Assembly: GCF_004193775.1 (NCBI RefSeq) | Contig: NC_041011.1 | Location: forward strand, 39,377,167-39,441,166 | Length of the DNA: 64,000 nucleotides | DNA from: Glycine soja | Lineage: Eukaryota > Streptophyta > Magnoliopsida > Fabales > Fabaceae | Direction of reading: 5' to 3' | Shown: positions 24,550 through 41,050 of the stretch, in pieces | Position numbering within the stretch: position 1 is the stretch's first letter | Layout of the letters: every line of letters starts with the position of its first letter | Notes under the pieces: model-generated | Database searches by the model: none | The model's input: only the letters and a program-made list of their open reading frames with translations | What the model was told of the DNA's origin: nothing | Position numbers and translations under genes: made by a program

Positions 24550-25195
24550 TAGCTATTTAAAAACATAAAAAAACATTTTTCAAAACAAAAATGAAAATAA
24601 TCTATTTTTTATTAAAATATATTAAATATTTAAAAACAAAATTCTAAATAATATATTTATAATTAAATAAAATACATTAACTATTTATAAACATAATTCA
24701 AAACAATATATTTTCATTTAAAAAAATAACAATACCTATTTAAAAACAAAAATAAAAATAATATATTGACAATTTTAAAAAAATAACTATTTAAAAACAA
24801 TATTCTAAATAATATATTTATGATTAAAAAAATACAATAACTATTTAAAAACATAATTCAAAATAATCTATTTTTATTTAAAAACCAAACAATAGCTATT
24901 TAAAAACACAAATAAAATAAATATATTTACAATTTTAAAAAAAAAAATTTAAAAACATAATTCTAAATCAACTATTTTTATTTTAAAAAAACAATACATA
25001 TTTAAAAACAACAATTAAATTAATATATTTACAATTAAAATAACAATTACTATTTAAAAACATAATTGTAAATAATCTATTTCTAATAAATAAAATAAAC
25101 AATAACTATTTACAGACAAAAAACAAATTAATATATTTATATTTAATAAATAAAATAACTATTTAAAAACATAAATCAAAATAATACTTTTTATA
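24550..25195. repeat. Degenerate minisatellite, about 53-bp period
   Basis: The phrase CTATTTAAAAACA recurs at about 24553, 24637, 24681, 24736, 24787, 24841, 24896, 24945, 24998, 25050, 25106 and 25159, mostly 49-56 bases apart. Two variants tend to alternate (one followed by ATAATTCAAAATAATC, the other by AAAATAAAATAATATATTTACAA), giving a higher-order step near 106 bases. Noncoding, within the right arm of the MULE. Confidence 0.75.
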
Positions 25196-25309
25196 ATGAA
25201 AAAATATTTACTATTTTAAAAAAATTATTTATTAATAATTTTATAAGACATATGGATTGCATAATCTATATGCGTTATACGAATTAAGTAATTTGTATAA
25301 CACGTACGG

Positions 25310-25622
25310 ATTATGTAATCCGTATGTCGTGAAACGCATATGAAAGCGCAAACAACACCAAGACAAAAAAAAAATACTTACCTCGAAGGTGGAATACCAC
25401 AACGGTAGTGTGGACTGCGTCAACGGACCCAACGGAGGTTGGCGGCGGCGGCGATGCGGCACGAAAGGCACAAACACGAAGGAGGACAAAGGGTTGCCGC
25501 AACTGTGAAAAAAAAGGGTGCACGAGAAAGATGAGAGGGAGAAGGATTTAAAAATTTAAGTGAAGGGCATTTTTGTCACTTCACTTAAATTGTTGGGTGC
25601 ACCTAATAACACCATAACACCC
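25310..25622 (-). repeat. Right terminal inverted repeat of the MULE
   Basis: The outer 65-70 bases match the left end in inverted orientation, with AGGTGCACC and AATGCCCTT blocks. The inner boundary is approximate. The 9-bp target duplication follows at 25623-25631. Confidence 0.75.
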
Positions 25623-26150
25623 GCCAACCAACCCAATATATGTCGTATCCATAGGTTGACATATTAATAGGTTTAAGTCTTATTTTGGTCGTTACAAAAT
25701 CAATTTAGTATCAAATGTTTTATTTGTTCAAATTTTGATTTAAATTTTACTAAATTGTGTAAATGTTTTTCGTAATAATGACATTTATTATACTAGTTGA
25801 AAGTGATTACATCCTGCTTGGTAAAAGTATCTAAAATGCATAGTTGATTATGTGAGTTACTTATCATAATTTTGTGAGCTTTACAATTTCATATAAATTC
25901 AAGAATTTTAAATAAAAATTCACTCCAATGCCAAGATTGTTAAAGTGAGTACTTAAATTAATTGTGTGGGTCCTACGATGCTTGAAACTATATTATTTAT
26001 AATATAATGTTGTTAAGCAACAATTATTTATATAAGCAATGATGTTTATACTCCAGTGGACAAAAAAACTTAAACAATGTTGCTTAACCTTTTTCTCTAC
26101 TTGAGTAAATGGCATAGCGTTGCTTATATAAACATTATTGCTTATATAAA

Positions 26151-26172
26151 AGCATCTCCAACCGGAGATGCT
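26151..26172. repeat. Short palindrome AGCATCTCC/GGAGATGCT
   Basis: Nine-base arms separated by AACC. AGCATCTCCAAC is typical of Harbinger/Tourist ends, so this may be two ends of an older element joined inside the host element. Confidence 0.6.
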
Positions 26173-27465
26173 TCATGGGTTTCTTAGCCTAAGGAGTCGT
26201 GTCTTTCGAGTTCTTCAGTGCTAGAGCAAATTGATGTGGCACTTTAGATTTCTTTAGCGGATAATGCATTCCTTATGTAAGGAACCATTTTTTACCATTA
26301 AAAAATCATTACTTTCACAAAATTCGTACTCCCCAACCATCAACTAGATTAAGAGGGAAAAATTCACATAGATGAAGCAAACGAAGAAGATGAATAGTTC
26401 CAACAACAACAAATTCAACCAGTATTCAGAACCAAATAAAATTTCACAAAAAAAATTGTATTTTACCCAAACAAATAAAATCACCCATTGCAATCTCAAC
26501 TCAAAATAAAATACAAACTAGATTGAAGAGATATTGAAACATACAAAGTTTGGAGTGTGGTGGTTTCATATCCGCACTCTGTCAACCACAACATGATCAA
26601 CAAAGTCAACCTCATTCATTTCACAATCATTGTCAATAGAGTATGAACAACTCACTAATTCCAACGATGCCATTCTAAGTGACTTCAAACATCGCTTGTT
26701 ATTCTTCAACCACACCAAAACTACCTCCATCTGTGCCCTCCTCCACGACCACCTCGACCAACCCGCCACAACCTTCAGGGTGCTGAACCTAGATCTGAAG
26801 GAAGATGTTCAAATGTTCATCGTCAATATGCTTGGAAAGTTTAACCCACCGGCAACTACTTTGCATTTTTGGCGGCGATGAGATCTTTGTGAGAATCCAT
26901 TGAAGTATGTCGTTAGGTTGATACAGAAAGCACATGGCTGATCTAATGGCAAATGAGGGAAGGCTTTATGGCCAATCTAAAAGGGCGAGGTGTTGCATAC
27001 GACACACAATGGGAGAATGCACTGTAAAGAGATGTTGAAAGTGGAGTAAGGGATGCAATGAGGGAAGGATATGGAGTGGAGTAAGGTCGGTTCTCAAGGA
27101 AAATGACAAAAAGGAAAGTGAGGAGATGAAGGGAAAGACATCGGAAGATTATGTAGTTTTTTTTCTTCAAAAATTAAATTAAGCAAGATAAAATATCAGT
27201 TTTTATTCTTTGTTTAATATTACATGCTAATCCCAATTGCTTTAATTTTACCATTTGCAATCAATCTTACTGATATCTATCACTTGTCATTTCCAAAGTG
27301 TCGTTGTGAGCAAGATTAAATTTTTTGTGAGTACTGAATTTTTATTGTTAACTATTGATGGTATAAATATAAGTTCTATTGATTAAGTTCTGTACACAAT
27401 TCTTCCACTTCTTACATTATTTTTCTTGTTCTTGTAAGATCTCAATTTTATTTCTTCTCTTTGAG

Positions 27466-28625
27466 ATGAATCCCAATCATTATAATTATCAATATTACTA
27501 CAACCATTTGCAAAATCAACCATTGGTTACGAGTGAAAATTCTCAAAATACACTGTCGTATGTTATGTATCCACCATAACCCCATACCAGTGAAAATTCT
27601 CAAAATCCGCCGTAATATGTTATGTATCCACACATGTGATATATGCATCCTTCATCCAATGTAGAGTCACCTACCAATGATAGTTCTCAAAATCCACAAT
27701 TTTGTAGTCAAGCACCACCACCCACCACTCCAAACACGTGTTATAGACCTTCTTTATCCAATATTGAGTCCCCTAGCAATAAAGTTGAATCACCAATCGG
27801 TCTAGACAATATTCAACTAGTTGAGGGAGAACAAAATTCTAGTGGAAACAAAAATCGCATAGCATTCTTAGTGACAAAAGATGTGGTTCTCGTTCGATTG
27901 GGGCTCACTGTGTCAAAGAACTCGATTACAAGAGTCAACCAAACATCACAGCAATATTGGACAAGGATAAAAAAATGCATACAACAACGATGAAAAGCAT
28001 CAAAGTGTGTAATTTTGTGAAAAAAGCTAGACTCAATTGAAATCTCGGTGGAACAGAATCCACCCTCCAATTCAAAAGTTTAATGGATGCTACAAACAAG
28101 CAGATAAACATAAGATAAGTGGAAGTTCAAAGAAGAATGTTATTGTTGATGCTCATATAATTTACTCCTAGGATACCGGTAAAAAAAATTGAGGTTGAGC
28201 ATGCTTGGTTATTGTTGAAAGATCAACCAAAATTTGATGCAAAATTTATGTCAAAGTCTTCAAAAAGAACCAAGGTTTCTGCTGGTGAAGATTACTCATC
28301 CTCTTCAAACCCAGAGACACCCATTGAAGTTGAAGAATATGATACACCATCGCTAATGTTTCGCTCAATTGGACAAAAAGCGGCAAAAAGGAAGAGTAGA
28401 GAAAAAGGAGCTTCTAACACTCTCGATTTATTTGACATAAAAAGTGTAATGAAGGAAAAAAATGTGAACACATCAAAACTTATTCAGTTAAAATAGGAAA
28501 AGCGTTTGCAAGAACAGGAAAAACATATGAAATATGAAATCCTCATGAAGGATGCATCTAACATGTTCGAACAACAATGCCAAGCCCACCAAAAATATTG
28601 TGACCATATTAGAAAAAAAAACTAG
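27466..28625 (+). pseudogene. Harbinger ORF1 (Myb/SANT-like, NAM-associated C-terminus), broken
   Basis: Starts at the ATG at 27466 (MNPNHYNYQYYYNHLQNQP), a Gln/Asn/Tyr-rich N-terminus. A Myb/SANT-like stretch follows (DVVLVRLGLTVSKNS, QQYWTRIKKCIQQ) near 27880-27990. After stops and frameshifts between 27993 and 28210 the C-terminal part reads LLKDQPKFDAKFMSKSSKR and a coiled, charged tail with LIQLK and MKYEILMKD. This order is that of PIF/Harbinger ORF1 proteins, often mislabelled glutathione S-transferase T3-like in plant annotation. The protein normally helps the transposase bind DNA. At least six stops (for example near 27577, 27617 and 28494) make it a pseudogene. Confidence 0.8.
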
Positions 28626-29234
28626 GATATTAAATGTTTAGTTATGTACTAATGTTGTGCTAATGTTGTGTTTCTTCTTTAATTTTAGTTGTGTAGGTTG
28701 TATTTTAAATTCAAAATTTTATGTTGTAAAACTAACCGTTGTAATTCATTATTTTTAATTGATATTTAATACTTTCTTCAATTATTGATATTTAGTATTT
28801 TTATACATAAAAACTCAAAAAATGAATAAATTATTGTATTTGAACAATAATTAAGTTACAATAAAAAAATATAAATGTGTGAATTTTATAGTCTCCTATG
28901 GTTTCACATTGAAGTAAAATTATATATGAATTTCTTAGAACATAACATTATAATAATTACAAAAAGTATCATGAAGATCACAAAAAATTAATTAAAAAAC
29001 TCACAAATAATTACATTGAAGATGTCCTAAGCAACCATTGCTTAGCAAATTTATACCATAAATAGAATATTTTTCAACCATTATAGGACCCACAAAATTA
29101 ATCTCACCCACTCCAACAACCTTAGTATTAGAGTAAATTTCATATAAAATGTTTAAATTTATGTAGAATTATAAAACCCCACAAAATTATGATGAGCAAC
29201 CAATCTAAACAATTATGCATTATAAATGCTCTAA

Positions 29235-29738
29235 TGAAATGGTTTTAAGTGTGTGCTTTTCTTGACTGTAGACATTTGCTGCAGACCTTGTACTCGAAAC
29301 TCAATTTGAGATCCAGCATATAATCAATCAAACTATGTTGTTCGATAAAAAAAAAAAAAAATTGTAGAAAAATATTATTAATGTCTCAAAATCAGTAATG
29401 GTTAAATATTTTTCATAATCAGATGCTTTGTGCATCATATTCCATTAGCATCATCATTGGCCAGAGAATTTAAATAGAGCAGAAATTTTAGGCCATCCAT
29501 GCTATCCACATTGACATGGCATATAACATAGGGGGTATAATAATCTATACGGTTCTACATGACATTTAATGAAAATGGTCCCTTCAAATACAACACAATA
29601 CATCAAGGTGCATAGTTTCACAAGTACATTCTTGAGATCTATAATGTAAACCTGTGCCATAGTAGTTACAGAAAGCTTATTTACAACACACTAACAAGCT
29701 TATTAAAACATGCCCTATATAATCTCCTAGATGTCTTG
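29235..29738. other. Spacer and probable 3' UTR of the aspartic protease gene
   Basis: No coding region. The part next to 29739 is read on the minus strand as the protease 3' UTR, with AATAAG-like signals about 55-95 bases past the stop codon. Confidence 0.5.
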
Positions 29739-34242
<4,504 letters not shown>

Positions 34243-34390
34243 CTTAAGCTGCTGCAGATGCTTGTGCAGCTAGGAGCGTAGTACTAAAGTCCAAAGCAGA
34301 GTTGATGCAAGAACAATTTACCCACCAAGTTAGGAAGGTCGAAGGTCGTCTAGGAGCAGCAGATTTGGATTCTTCTGAGGCTCATTTAAT
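34243..34390 (-). other. 5' UTR exon of the aspartic protease gene (predicted)
   Basis: Minus-strand exon ending at the donor at 34243/34242. The upstream limit is not visible and is set near 34390 from the change in base composition. No ATG-initiated frame of note lies in it. Confidence 0.5.
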
Positions 34391-34880
34391 ATACATTTTT
34401 TTATTATTTATTTAATAGATACTTGGTTTGTAAAACAAATACGTGTACGTACGTAATTGCTATAAAAATATCGGTGATGACATCAACGAGGCCATGCTTT
34501 AATAGTCTAATAAATAATTAATGCTTTATCTAATGAAAATTGTATGTTAAAGTTTATAATATAATTGGAAGAGAAAAATAAAGAGAAATAAAAAATATTG
34601 GAGAAATGTTTAGAATATATGTTTATCTATCATTATTCTTATCAAATTATCTTAAAATGATAATGCGTTTGTGTATATTACTCGTATGGAAATATGTTAT
34701 CTTATTTTTTTTTTTATCTAAGACAAACATGTTTTTTTTTGTACTGAAAAAAAAAAACTTAACTTTCTCGTGCTCGTGCAATATTCTTTAGTTTTATCTA
34801 GGGCAAAAAAAACTATTATTTAATCAAGGGAAAATATATTCTTATTGGGTTTATGGGTGGGCTGTTATAACACTAACCCG
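34391..34880. other. Divergent promoter region between the protease and the gene to its right
   Basis: About 490 AT-rich bases separate the minus-strand protease leader from a plus-strand leader-like exon that ends at a donor (GAG/GTAATT, 35001/35002). It could act as a shared two-way promoter. No specific element is certain. Confidence 0.4.
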
Positions 34881-35495
34881 GTCCATTTGACTCCGGCCCA
34901 ACCTCTCTACAAGGCACAAGGAAGAAAAGCAGAAATGTGCTTTCTTCCTTGCAAAGTCGAGGCTGCAACGTTCTTTAGCTTCACTCTCTTTGTATTTTGA
35001 GGTAATTCTTTTATCATTCTGAACTGAAGCTTCAATTCAGCTTCACCTTCTTTTATTTCATACTTATAATGAGTTTCTTTCTGTTAAACCTCATGTTGCT
35101 GCAACCTGAATGCCAATTCATTCGTTTGGCCCTTATCTAACATGTTCCTTTAATTCTGTTCCTGCTTACATATTAAAATCTGGTTTTTATCTATAGTTTG
35201 ATTATTTGATGGGCTTGCTTGTTGAGTGTTTGATAAAATGACCCCAAGGGACTGGTTGACACGACTAGGATTTAAATGCAATCATATTTGATTGAGAGAT
35301 GGTATATTGGCCACTTCAGTTCCTTGTTAAAGAATAATTACTGTAAAAAATTACGAATCTTAATGATACAGAGGCTTCTGTTCTGATCAATGTTTTGTTA
35401 TTGGGAAGTCTATGTTCTTTTTATTTTTCTAGTTTGCTTAGATAGAAGGGTCTATATATTGTATACAATTTGCTGGCTTCTCGCGGGAGTGTGAA

Positions 35496-35961
35496 CATGT
35501 TTGGATGCATTTTTCTAAAAGCACTTCTAAGAGAAAAAATAAGAAGAGAAAAAGAAAATGAATTTCTTCATAAATTAAAATGAGTTCTCAATTAGCTAAT
35601 TTATAGAGGCTCTCTTATATAGCTTCTCTAAAAGATGAGAGCACATCTACAAATTAGCTAATGGTTAATGGTTAACTAATAGAAGACTTTTTTTACCTTA
35701 TGGAGAAGCTCATTTTATTTTTTCTTCTTATAGAAATACTTCTAGAGAAGTTTACCCATACCTAATTAGATAACTTCTTCTATAAGCTAAAATTAGCGTA
35801 TACATAAGTTAATTTGTAAAAACTCTCTCGTATTAGTTTCACCAAAACCTAATGGTAATTTATGGATGAGTTAATTTTAGCTTATAAAAGAAGTTTATTT
35901 CATTTTTCCTTCTTATCTTCTTTTCTTTTTAGTGCTTTATGGAAAAAATTATCCAAACATG
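35496..35961. repeat. hAT-like MITE
   Basis: CATGTTTGGAT at 35496 and its inverse ATCCAAACATG at 35951-35961 bound about 466 bases with A/G-rich left and T/C-rich right arms and internal TTAGCTTATA-like inverted blocks. No clear 8-bp duplication was found. Confidence 0.6.
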
Positions 35962-36711
35962 GCCTATATCCTAGTTCTTGTTATGAGACAATATTTCCAG
36001 GGGAAATCTGAAATGTGACTTCTCTGAATTTGACTTTTTAAAGGAAATAAAACTGTTTAATAGAGACCATAGTTGCATATATTGAGATAAATTTATATTT
36101 TATAAAATATGTCCTGATAGCTTCTGCTGCTGCATTAGCTTTGTGATAATGAAGCTTGTCTTTGTCCATTTTGATTCTTAATGTGCATAACAAACCTGTC
36201 TCGTATATTGTGTGGCTATTGTCATGTAGTTATTTAAAAATTAAAAATTATCATAGGCAGAATTCTACTAAAAAAAATAAAACAAGTAGTTTCCACAACT
36301 TGCAATATCAGCAGCATCAGGAGATATTTCGTTCCTTGCATATACTTGATTCCACCCTACTAGCCAATTAGGTATCAACTTTATACTTTTCTGCACTTAC
36401 AATGATTATTTCTTTTATCCTGTTTGATTTTCATTTTACATCAACCACTTTTAAGTTAGTAATCTGTAATTGCCATTTCTCAAGTGCCTTCTAACTGTTT
36501 GAGTAAATTCCGCTTTATCACATGGTCTTTTTTGTTTGCTTGTTTGCATTGCAATCCCAGGCACATTGATGCAAAGTAACTTTCTGATATGCTTACTGTT
36601 ATATTAAAGTTAGAGCCATTCTAGTGGACATCTTTCTTATGCACACTTGCACAGTATGTTGAGGCATTAGCTGTTAATTACCAGGGATATTTGTGTCAGG
36701 TAGCTAACACA

Positions 36712-37700
36712 ATGTCACCGAGGTATTTCTTAGGCTATTCTGATGGTGAGGTCTTGAGATCTGATGCAAAACCTTGTTCTAGGCTAATGAGGCACACAGA
36801 TGCAATCTTTAGTGTTGGTGGAGTATTGGGATTTTGAGTCCTTTGTCGAATGCACTGTGGTTTGTTCCACCTTTTGCCCTCACTTCTTTCTTGTTCTCAC
36901 TGAACTTTGTGATTGAATTGCTGACAACTTTGCTTTCCTGTGTATGACAATTAAAGTAAATCCAGCATTTCTGGAGCATTTTCTTTACAGTTTTAATGTT
37001 TTTTTTTTTTCTGAATCTCTAAATCAACTAGTTGAAACCTGAGGAAAAAGCTGTAAAAAAAAGTTTGTATATTTCTGATTGATTAAACTGTACAAAGGAA
37101 ACATGAATATATAGTGTTCTTCACAAGCCATGGAGAAATCGATTGTGTACCTGATGGCCTCAAAGTAGTAGGTTGGTCTTCCATGCTCCACATAGGTGGG
37201 GGTGTAACTTACAAAGACTTCAACACTCAAGTCAGTGAAGGTCATAGTCAAGGGATGAGTGACACAACTATGAGCCAATGTGACTATTGCAGCTTTCTAG
37301 TCTAGTCTTTAGGAGTATAAAGTCTACTTGTATTGTTATTTCACTGTAACTGAACCAATCGAGTAGTCATTGCTCTTTTCTTGATATTAGCAATTTTTTT
37401 ATTTTTTTGGTGAAAATATTAGCAGCTTTTTAAACTAGTCAAACTTGTTCTTTTTCTTCATTACAGAGTAGCTAAATTAATAAGGAGGGAAGTTGACTAT
37501 CATTTAGCATGCTTCTTATGTGATGGGGTTTCTCTCTTGAAATGATTTTATGAGGTTTTAAACAGTGTAAAAAATTCTGACTGCAATTCATCCTTGTAAT
37601 ATGTACTCTCTCTCTCTTTGTTTGTTATGCAGGTCCTCGAATTACAAATCCTAGGAGGCTTCGTAGGGCAGCATGTGCGCTGTAACTGCGAACAATAAAA
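36712..37700 (+). pseudogene. Two-exon remnant of a small plant protein of unknown function
   Basis: Exon 36712-36859 begins ATG (MSPRYFLGYSDGEVLRSD) and continues RLMRHTDAIFSVGGVLGF, where a TGA replaces an expected Trp, then VLCRMHC. A GT-AG intron (36860-37632) splits a Gly codon, and the next exon reads PRITNPRRLRRAACAL before a stop. The phase-1 join and the hydrophobic/basic pattern indicate a real gene ancestor with a membrane-like segment (SVGGVLGF.VLCR). I think it matches an uncharacterised plant membrane protein whose C-terminus is lost here, but I cannot name it. A leader-like exon ending at 35001 may belong to it, which would make it a divergent neighbour of the aspartic protease. 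Confidence 0.55.
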
Positions 37701-38573
37701 AGTAGCGACTGCTATTGTCACCCCCTTTCTTTTTTCCCCACTAATTAATATCAAAAAGGGAAAATGATTCTTTCTCGCCCGGGAAATGGACCAGCGATAT
37801 TGAAATCATATCACTCTGATAACTTTATAATGTACTTGCTGAGGTTGGTTGCAAATATCTCGCATATGTAAGTTTTATGGTATGGATGACATTTGTTGGC
37901 ACATCACAAATGGAAAATTTGGCTAATTACTCCAACTATTCTTATATGGCAATAACGATGCTAACTTATTTAATTTGTCGTTCAACTTATTTAATTCACA
38001 TACCGATAATCTTTTCGTTTAGAGCATCACTTAATAATTTCAACTGTTTCTTATATGGCAATAACGATGATAACTTCATCTTAAATGGTAATTATCCTTC
38101 AACAACATGGTCATTGGTTTGGTTCCAATGAATAAAGAAGTCAACCATCTTTGTTCTTCGAGACAGCAATTTGTCTCTCAACATTGACGGATTGGGTACG
38201 AGGAGATTGGGAGTGAAACCAAAGATCTTCGTTATGCGTCAAATAATTAGGTAAGGAAGAACAAGCTCTTCGTTATGTGTCAAATAATTAGGTAGCAAAT
38301 AAAATCAACACAACTTATACTATGTGGATTGGTATTCTATCATCGCACGTAGCTTTGTATACAACTTTGAAGCCAAATAGCAAAACACGTTATAACAAAA
38401 GTTCTTGTTTAAAAAATCTGCTACGTCGAAATAAAAAACAATATGACTAAGTGGAAAATGAAATTGACAAGCATAGAAGTTATAATGTAAATCCTAAAAA
38501 ATACGGTGTCGTTGGTTTCCAAATCACCACATAAAAAATAAAAGTATATAATCGTTCAACCTCATTAAAAGAA
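37701..38573. other. No gene seen; repeat-like block
   Basis: AT-rich. A short direct duplication (CTTCGTTATGYGTCAAATAATTAGGTA) occurs near 38226 and 38267. The block from about 38270 to 38380 is similar in the same orientation to 49693-49820, on the other side of the CACTA nest. Confidence 0.5.
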
Positions 38574-40103
38574 TATCACTAGTAAAAAAAGATATTTTTA
38601 CGACACACTTACGACATCGGTCCTCCTAAACCGTTGTGGTATAATATGCGGTGGCACGTTAGTAATTATGAAGTTCGAAAACGAAGACGGTCATGTAAAA
38701 ACCTATCTTCGAATTACGGTACGGTCATTTCCACAACGTTGCTTTCGTCGACACCGTCGTGGTTTGCGCGACATATAGTCACGTGACTTGTTTCATTGAC
38801 TGAGTCAGCCTCGTGACCTCAGTCAGTACACTCACGCCCTATGCGCTTCCCTCACTCAGGTCACCCTCTTTGTCACTCACCCTTCCACGCCGGCCCACCC
38901 CATACGTATTCGGCCGCCGTTCAATTACCACTGTCGTCATCCACGATGAGTATCTTATTTCCCCTGTCTAACTGTTTCAGTTAGTATAATGATGCAAGCT
39001 AGGTCAGCGTTTCATGGAACCATTGTAATAGGATTGAATCAGTGTTGGGGGGTTGTGATAGATGCACAAGAACTTAGGTTCAATTGTCGTTGCTTCCACT
39101 ATGAGATTGAATGTATGATTTGAGTGGATGCAAGTCTTGTTCTTCATCCTACTAATAATCTCAAGTAGCAGCACATGAAAGCACCATGTACCTCTATTTT
39201 GCCTGAGACAATACCTGGAGACATAACCACTTTGAAAAACAGAAAGTTTAGCTATTAGGATAGAATAGAATGAAGCAAGATCGGTAGAAACCCCATTCTC
39301 TTCTGGTTCTTTGAGAGTTTACCCTTTTAAAAGTCAATTCATGATTGTTTGTCACTAGCATCCATTGATTTCATTGTAATTACAAAAATAGATTGTAACA
39401 ATGAGAAATATGCAGGTGCAAGTCATGAATTCAGTTGACTAGAGGCTGGTCAACTGATTTTGGCAACTAATTCAAGTGAGTTATGTCATATTTGACACTA
39501 GTTTCAGCTCTACGTGAGCAATCATTTAGATGCCTTTACTGTTTTCATGCTTATAGAAATTTGAAATTTGAATATTGAACTAAGTATAATCTAATTTACA
39601 TTGTAGAGTTGTTTTATTTATCAGCCCATGGCTGTAGATTTTAAGTTAGACATTCTTATACAGTTATGTTATTGTTTTCTAATTGTTGTTGTTTTCTAGA
39701 GGATTTCATTTGATAACAATAAAAAGAAAGAAACAAAATATGACTTGTTCTGTATTCTTAGAAGCCCAACAAATAAAGTCATGTGTTACTGTATATTAAG
39801 GACACAAAAATATTGCTATAATTGTGGATGCAGCATCTGCATAACTCTTCAAACTCAAAACATCTAGAATCCAAGGATAAGACAACTTTTCCACAAGGAT
39901 CGATATCTAGAAGACACCACCCACAGTCCCCCCCCCCCCCCCCACATGGACTAATAAATGGATGAATCCAATAACAAAAACAACCTCCAAATTAATTGAT
40001 AAGAGCCTTAATATACTACTTTGCAGATTGAGGCCCTAATATTATGAAGCACTTTCTTAAGATGGAGGCCTTAATATTATGCAACACCTTAATATACTAC
40101 TTT

Positions 40104-40238
40104 ATTGGGACTTTCATCACTGAATGGAATGAGGGTAAGGCTGCCTGTAATAAACTACTTTCAACAAAGAAGTATTCCCAAATGTATGCAAAACATTTGG
40201 CAGAGCTTGCTGCTAATTTAGGCTTAGACGGGTGCCTG
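40104..40238 (+). pseudogene. ENGase (GH85) exon fragment
   Basis: Reads GTFITEWNEGKAACNKLL, then YAKHLAELAANLGLDGCL, ending at a donor (CTG/GTAATC). This matches the catalytic-domain exon of plant cytosolic endo-beta-N-acetylglucosaminidase, which trims free N-glycans. The Trp usual after LGFDG is Cys here. Only one exon is present, without its partners, inside a CACTA element, so it is a captured fragment. Confidence 0.8.
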
Positions 40239-40689
40239 GTAATCAATTTTCCAGCTCTGTTTGGTACTATTATTAGAGTTTATATAAATATCTCTATTGA
40301 TTCTTTTTTCTTGCCTAAGTTGATGATTGATTTATATTCACATCATGATATGATATTATTTTATTATTATTCTAGAATGGTTAGTGTGGGTTCTTAAAAC
40401 TAAAATCCCATGAAGAGTTTGTGCTGCCTAAAGACTGCCAAAAATAGAAAAAGAAACATATTTGAAAGAAAATAACATATTATAAAATTTTGAAGATCAT
40501 GCTATTAATAAAGCTTGTAACAACTTATATTCTTTTAAAAAAATGTGTTTTCTTTGGCAGTTTTTGTTGGTAAATATTTGTGTTTTAATTTAAAATTTCT
40601 AAATATATATTAATTATATTAGTTCTATTTTATAAAATAAAATATTTATTTTAGATTTTCTTAAGATTTTGTTTTAATGAGTCAACTAG

Positions 40690-41050
40690 TTTGTTACGTT
40701 TGTTGTGACAATTGTAGGTTGGTTTCCAACGATCATATTTCCAATGGTCATATTTTCTTGTTGCAAAAATGCCTATATATATCTCTTTCCTCTTTTCTAA
40801 AAATGGTACAGAGCAATGTCTAGTTTCTTCCTCCCAAAAAATTGTCTATTTCTTTACCTATAAAAAACTTATTTTTGTGAGAGCAAGAGCATTGGTGTTC
40901 AGAAGGTTCGGGGATCCTTTCGTTGCACACGATCGGAACCAACGGGTTGTCGTATCCTAGGAGAGGAGCGCAATCAAATTTTCCTACCAGTGCAGTGGGA
41001 CGTTTTCTCTCTAAGGATAGCGTTTACGCGCTTCAACCCAGGCTATATCT
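40690..41050 (+). other. LTR-like or leader-like repeat remnant
   Basis: Includes TTTCCAACGATCATATTTCC/TTCCAATGGTCATATTTTC, a TATATATA box near 40773, and a GC-richer tail (GGGATCCTTTCGTTGCAC, GTTTACGCGCTTCAACCCAGG). The layout resembles the promoter-to-leader part of an LTR, but no paired copy or target duplication is in the window. Confidence 0.35.

Larger units (their letters stand above)
16894..25622 (+). mobile_element. Mutator-like element (MULE) with OTU-transposase and PMD genes
   Basis: An 8729-bp element. Left end GGGTGTTGCTAGGTGCACC and the reverse complement of the right end GGGTGTTATGGTGTTATTAG start long inverted repeats that stay alignable for at least 65 bases (both contain AGGTGCACC and AATGCCCTT). 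Similar motifs continue inward for about 300 bases. Flanks are a 9-bp target duplication with one mismatch: GCCGACCAA at 16885-16893 and GCCAACCAA at 25623-25631. Nine bases is the Mutator hallmark. It carries a plus-strand FAR1/MULE transposase/SWIM/OTU gene (17900-20832) and a minus-strand plant-mobile-domain gene (21260-23955), arranged tail to tail. Both genes have stops, and a probable solo LTR is nested at 21538-22694. Not autonomous now. Confidence 0.93.
25825..29231 (+). mobile_element. PIF/Harbinger-like DNA transposon, ORF1 only
   Basis: A 3407-bp element. Left end AAGTATCTAAAATGCATA matches the reverse complement of the right end, GAGCATTTATAATGCATA, and the similarity runs inward for more than 120 bases (both share CATCATAATTTTGTG-like and GTGGGTCCTA blocks). 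The flanks are the trinucleotide TAA at 25822-25824 and 29232-29234, the target duplication expected for PIF/Harbinger. The interior has one decayed gene of the Myb/SANT-like ORF1 type. I see no DDE transposase ORF, so it depends on another element or has lost that part. Confidence 0.82.

Noticed and set aside
26566..26881. Overlapping frames on both strands inside the Harbinger element
   Set aside because: No recognised domain and mutual shadowing; not enough support for a gene, though the origin of the segment is open.
39929..39946. Run of about 17 C
   Set aside because: Simple homopolymer, possibly an assembly-sensitive site; no feature attached.
40769..40960. 63-codon open frame
   Set aside because: Lies in an LTR-like repeat remnant; no domain, no support.
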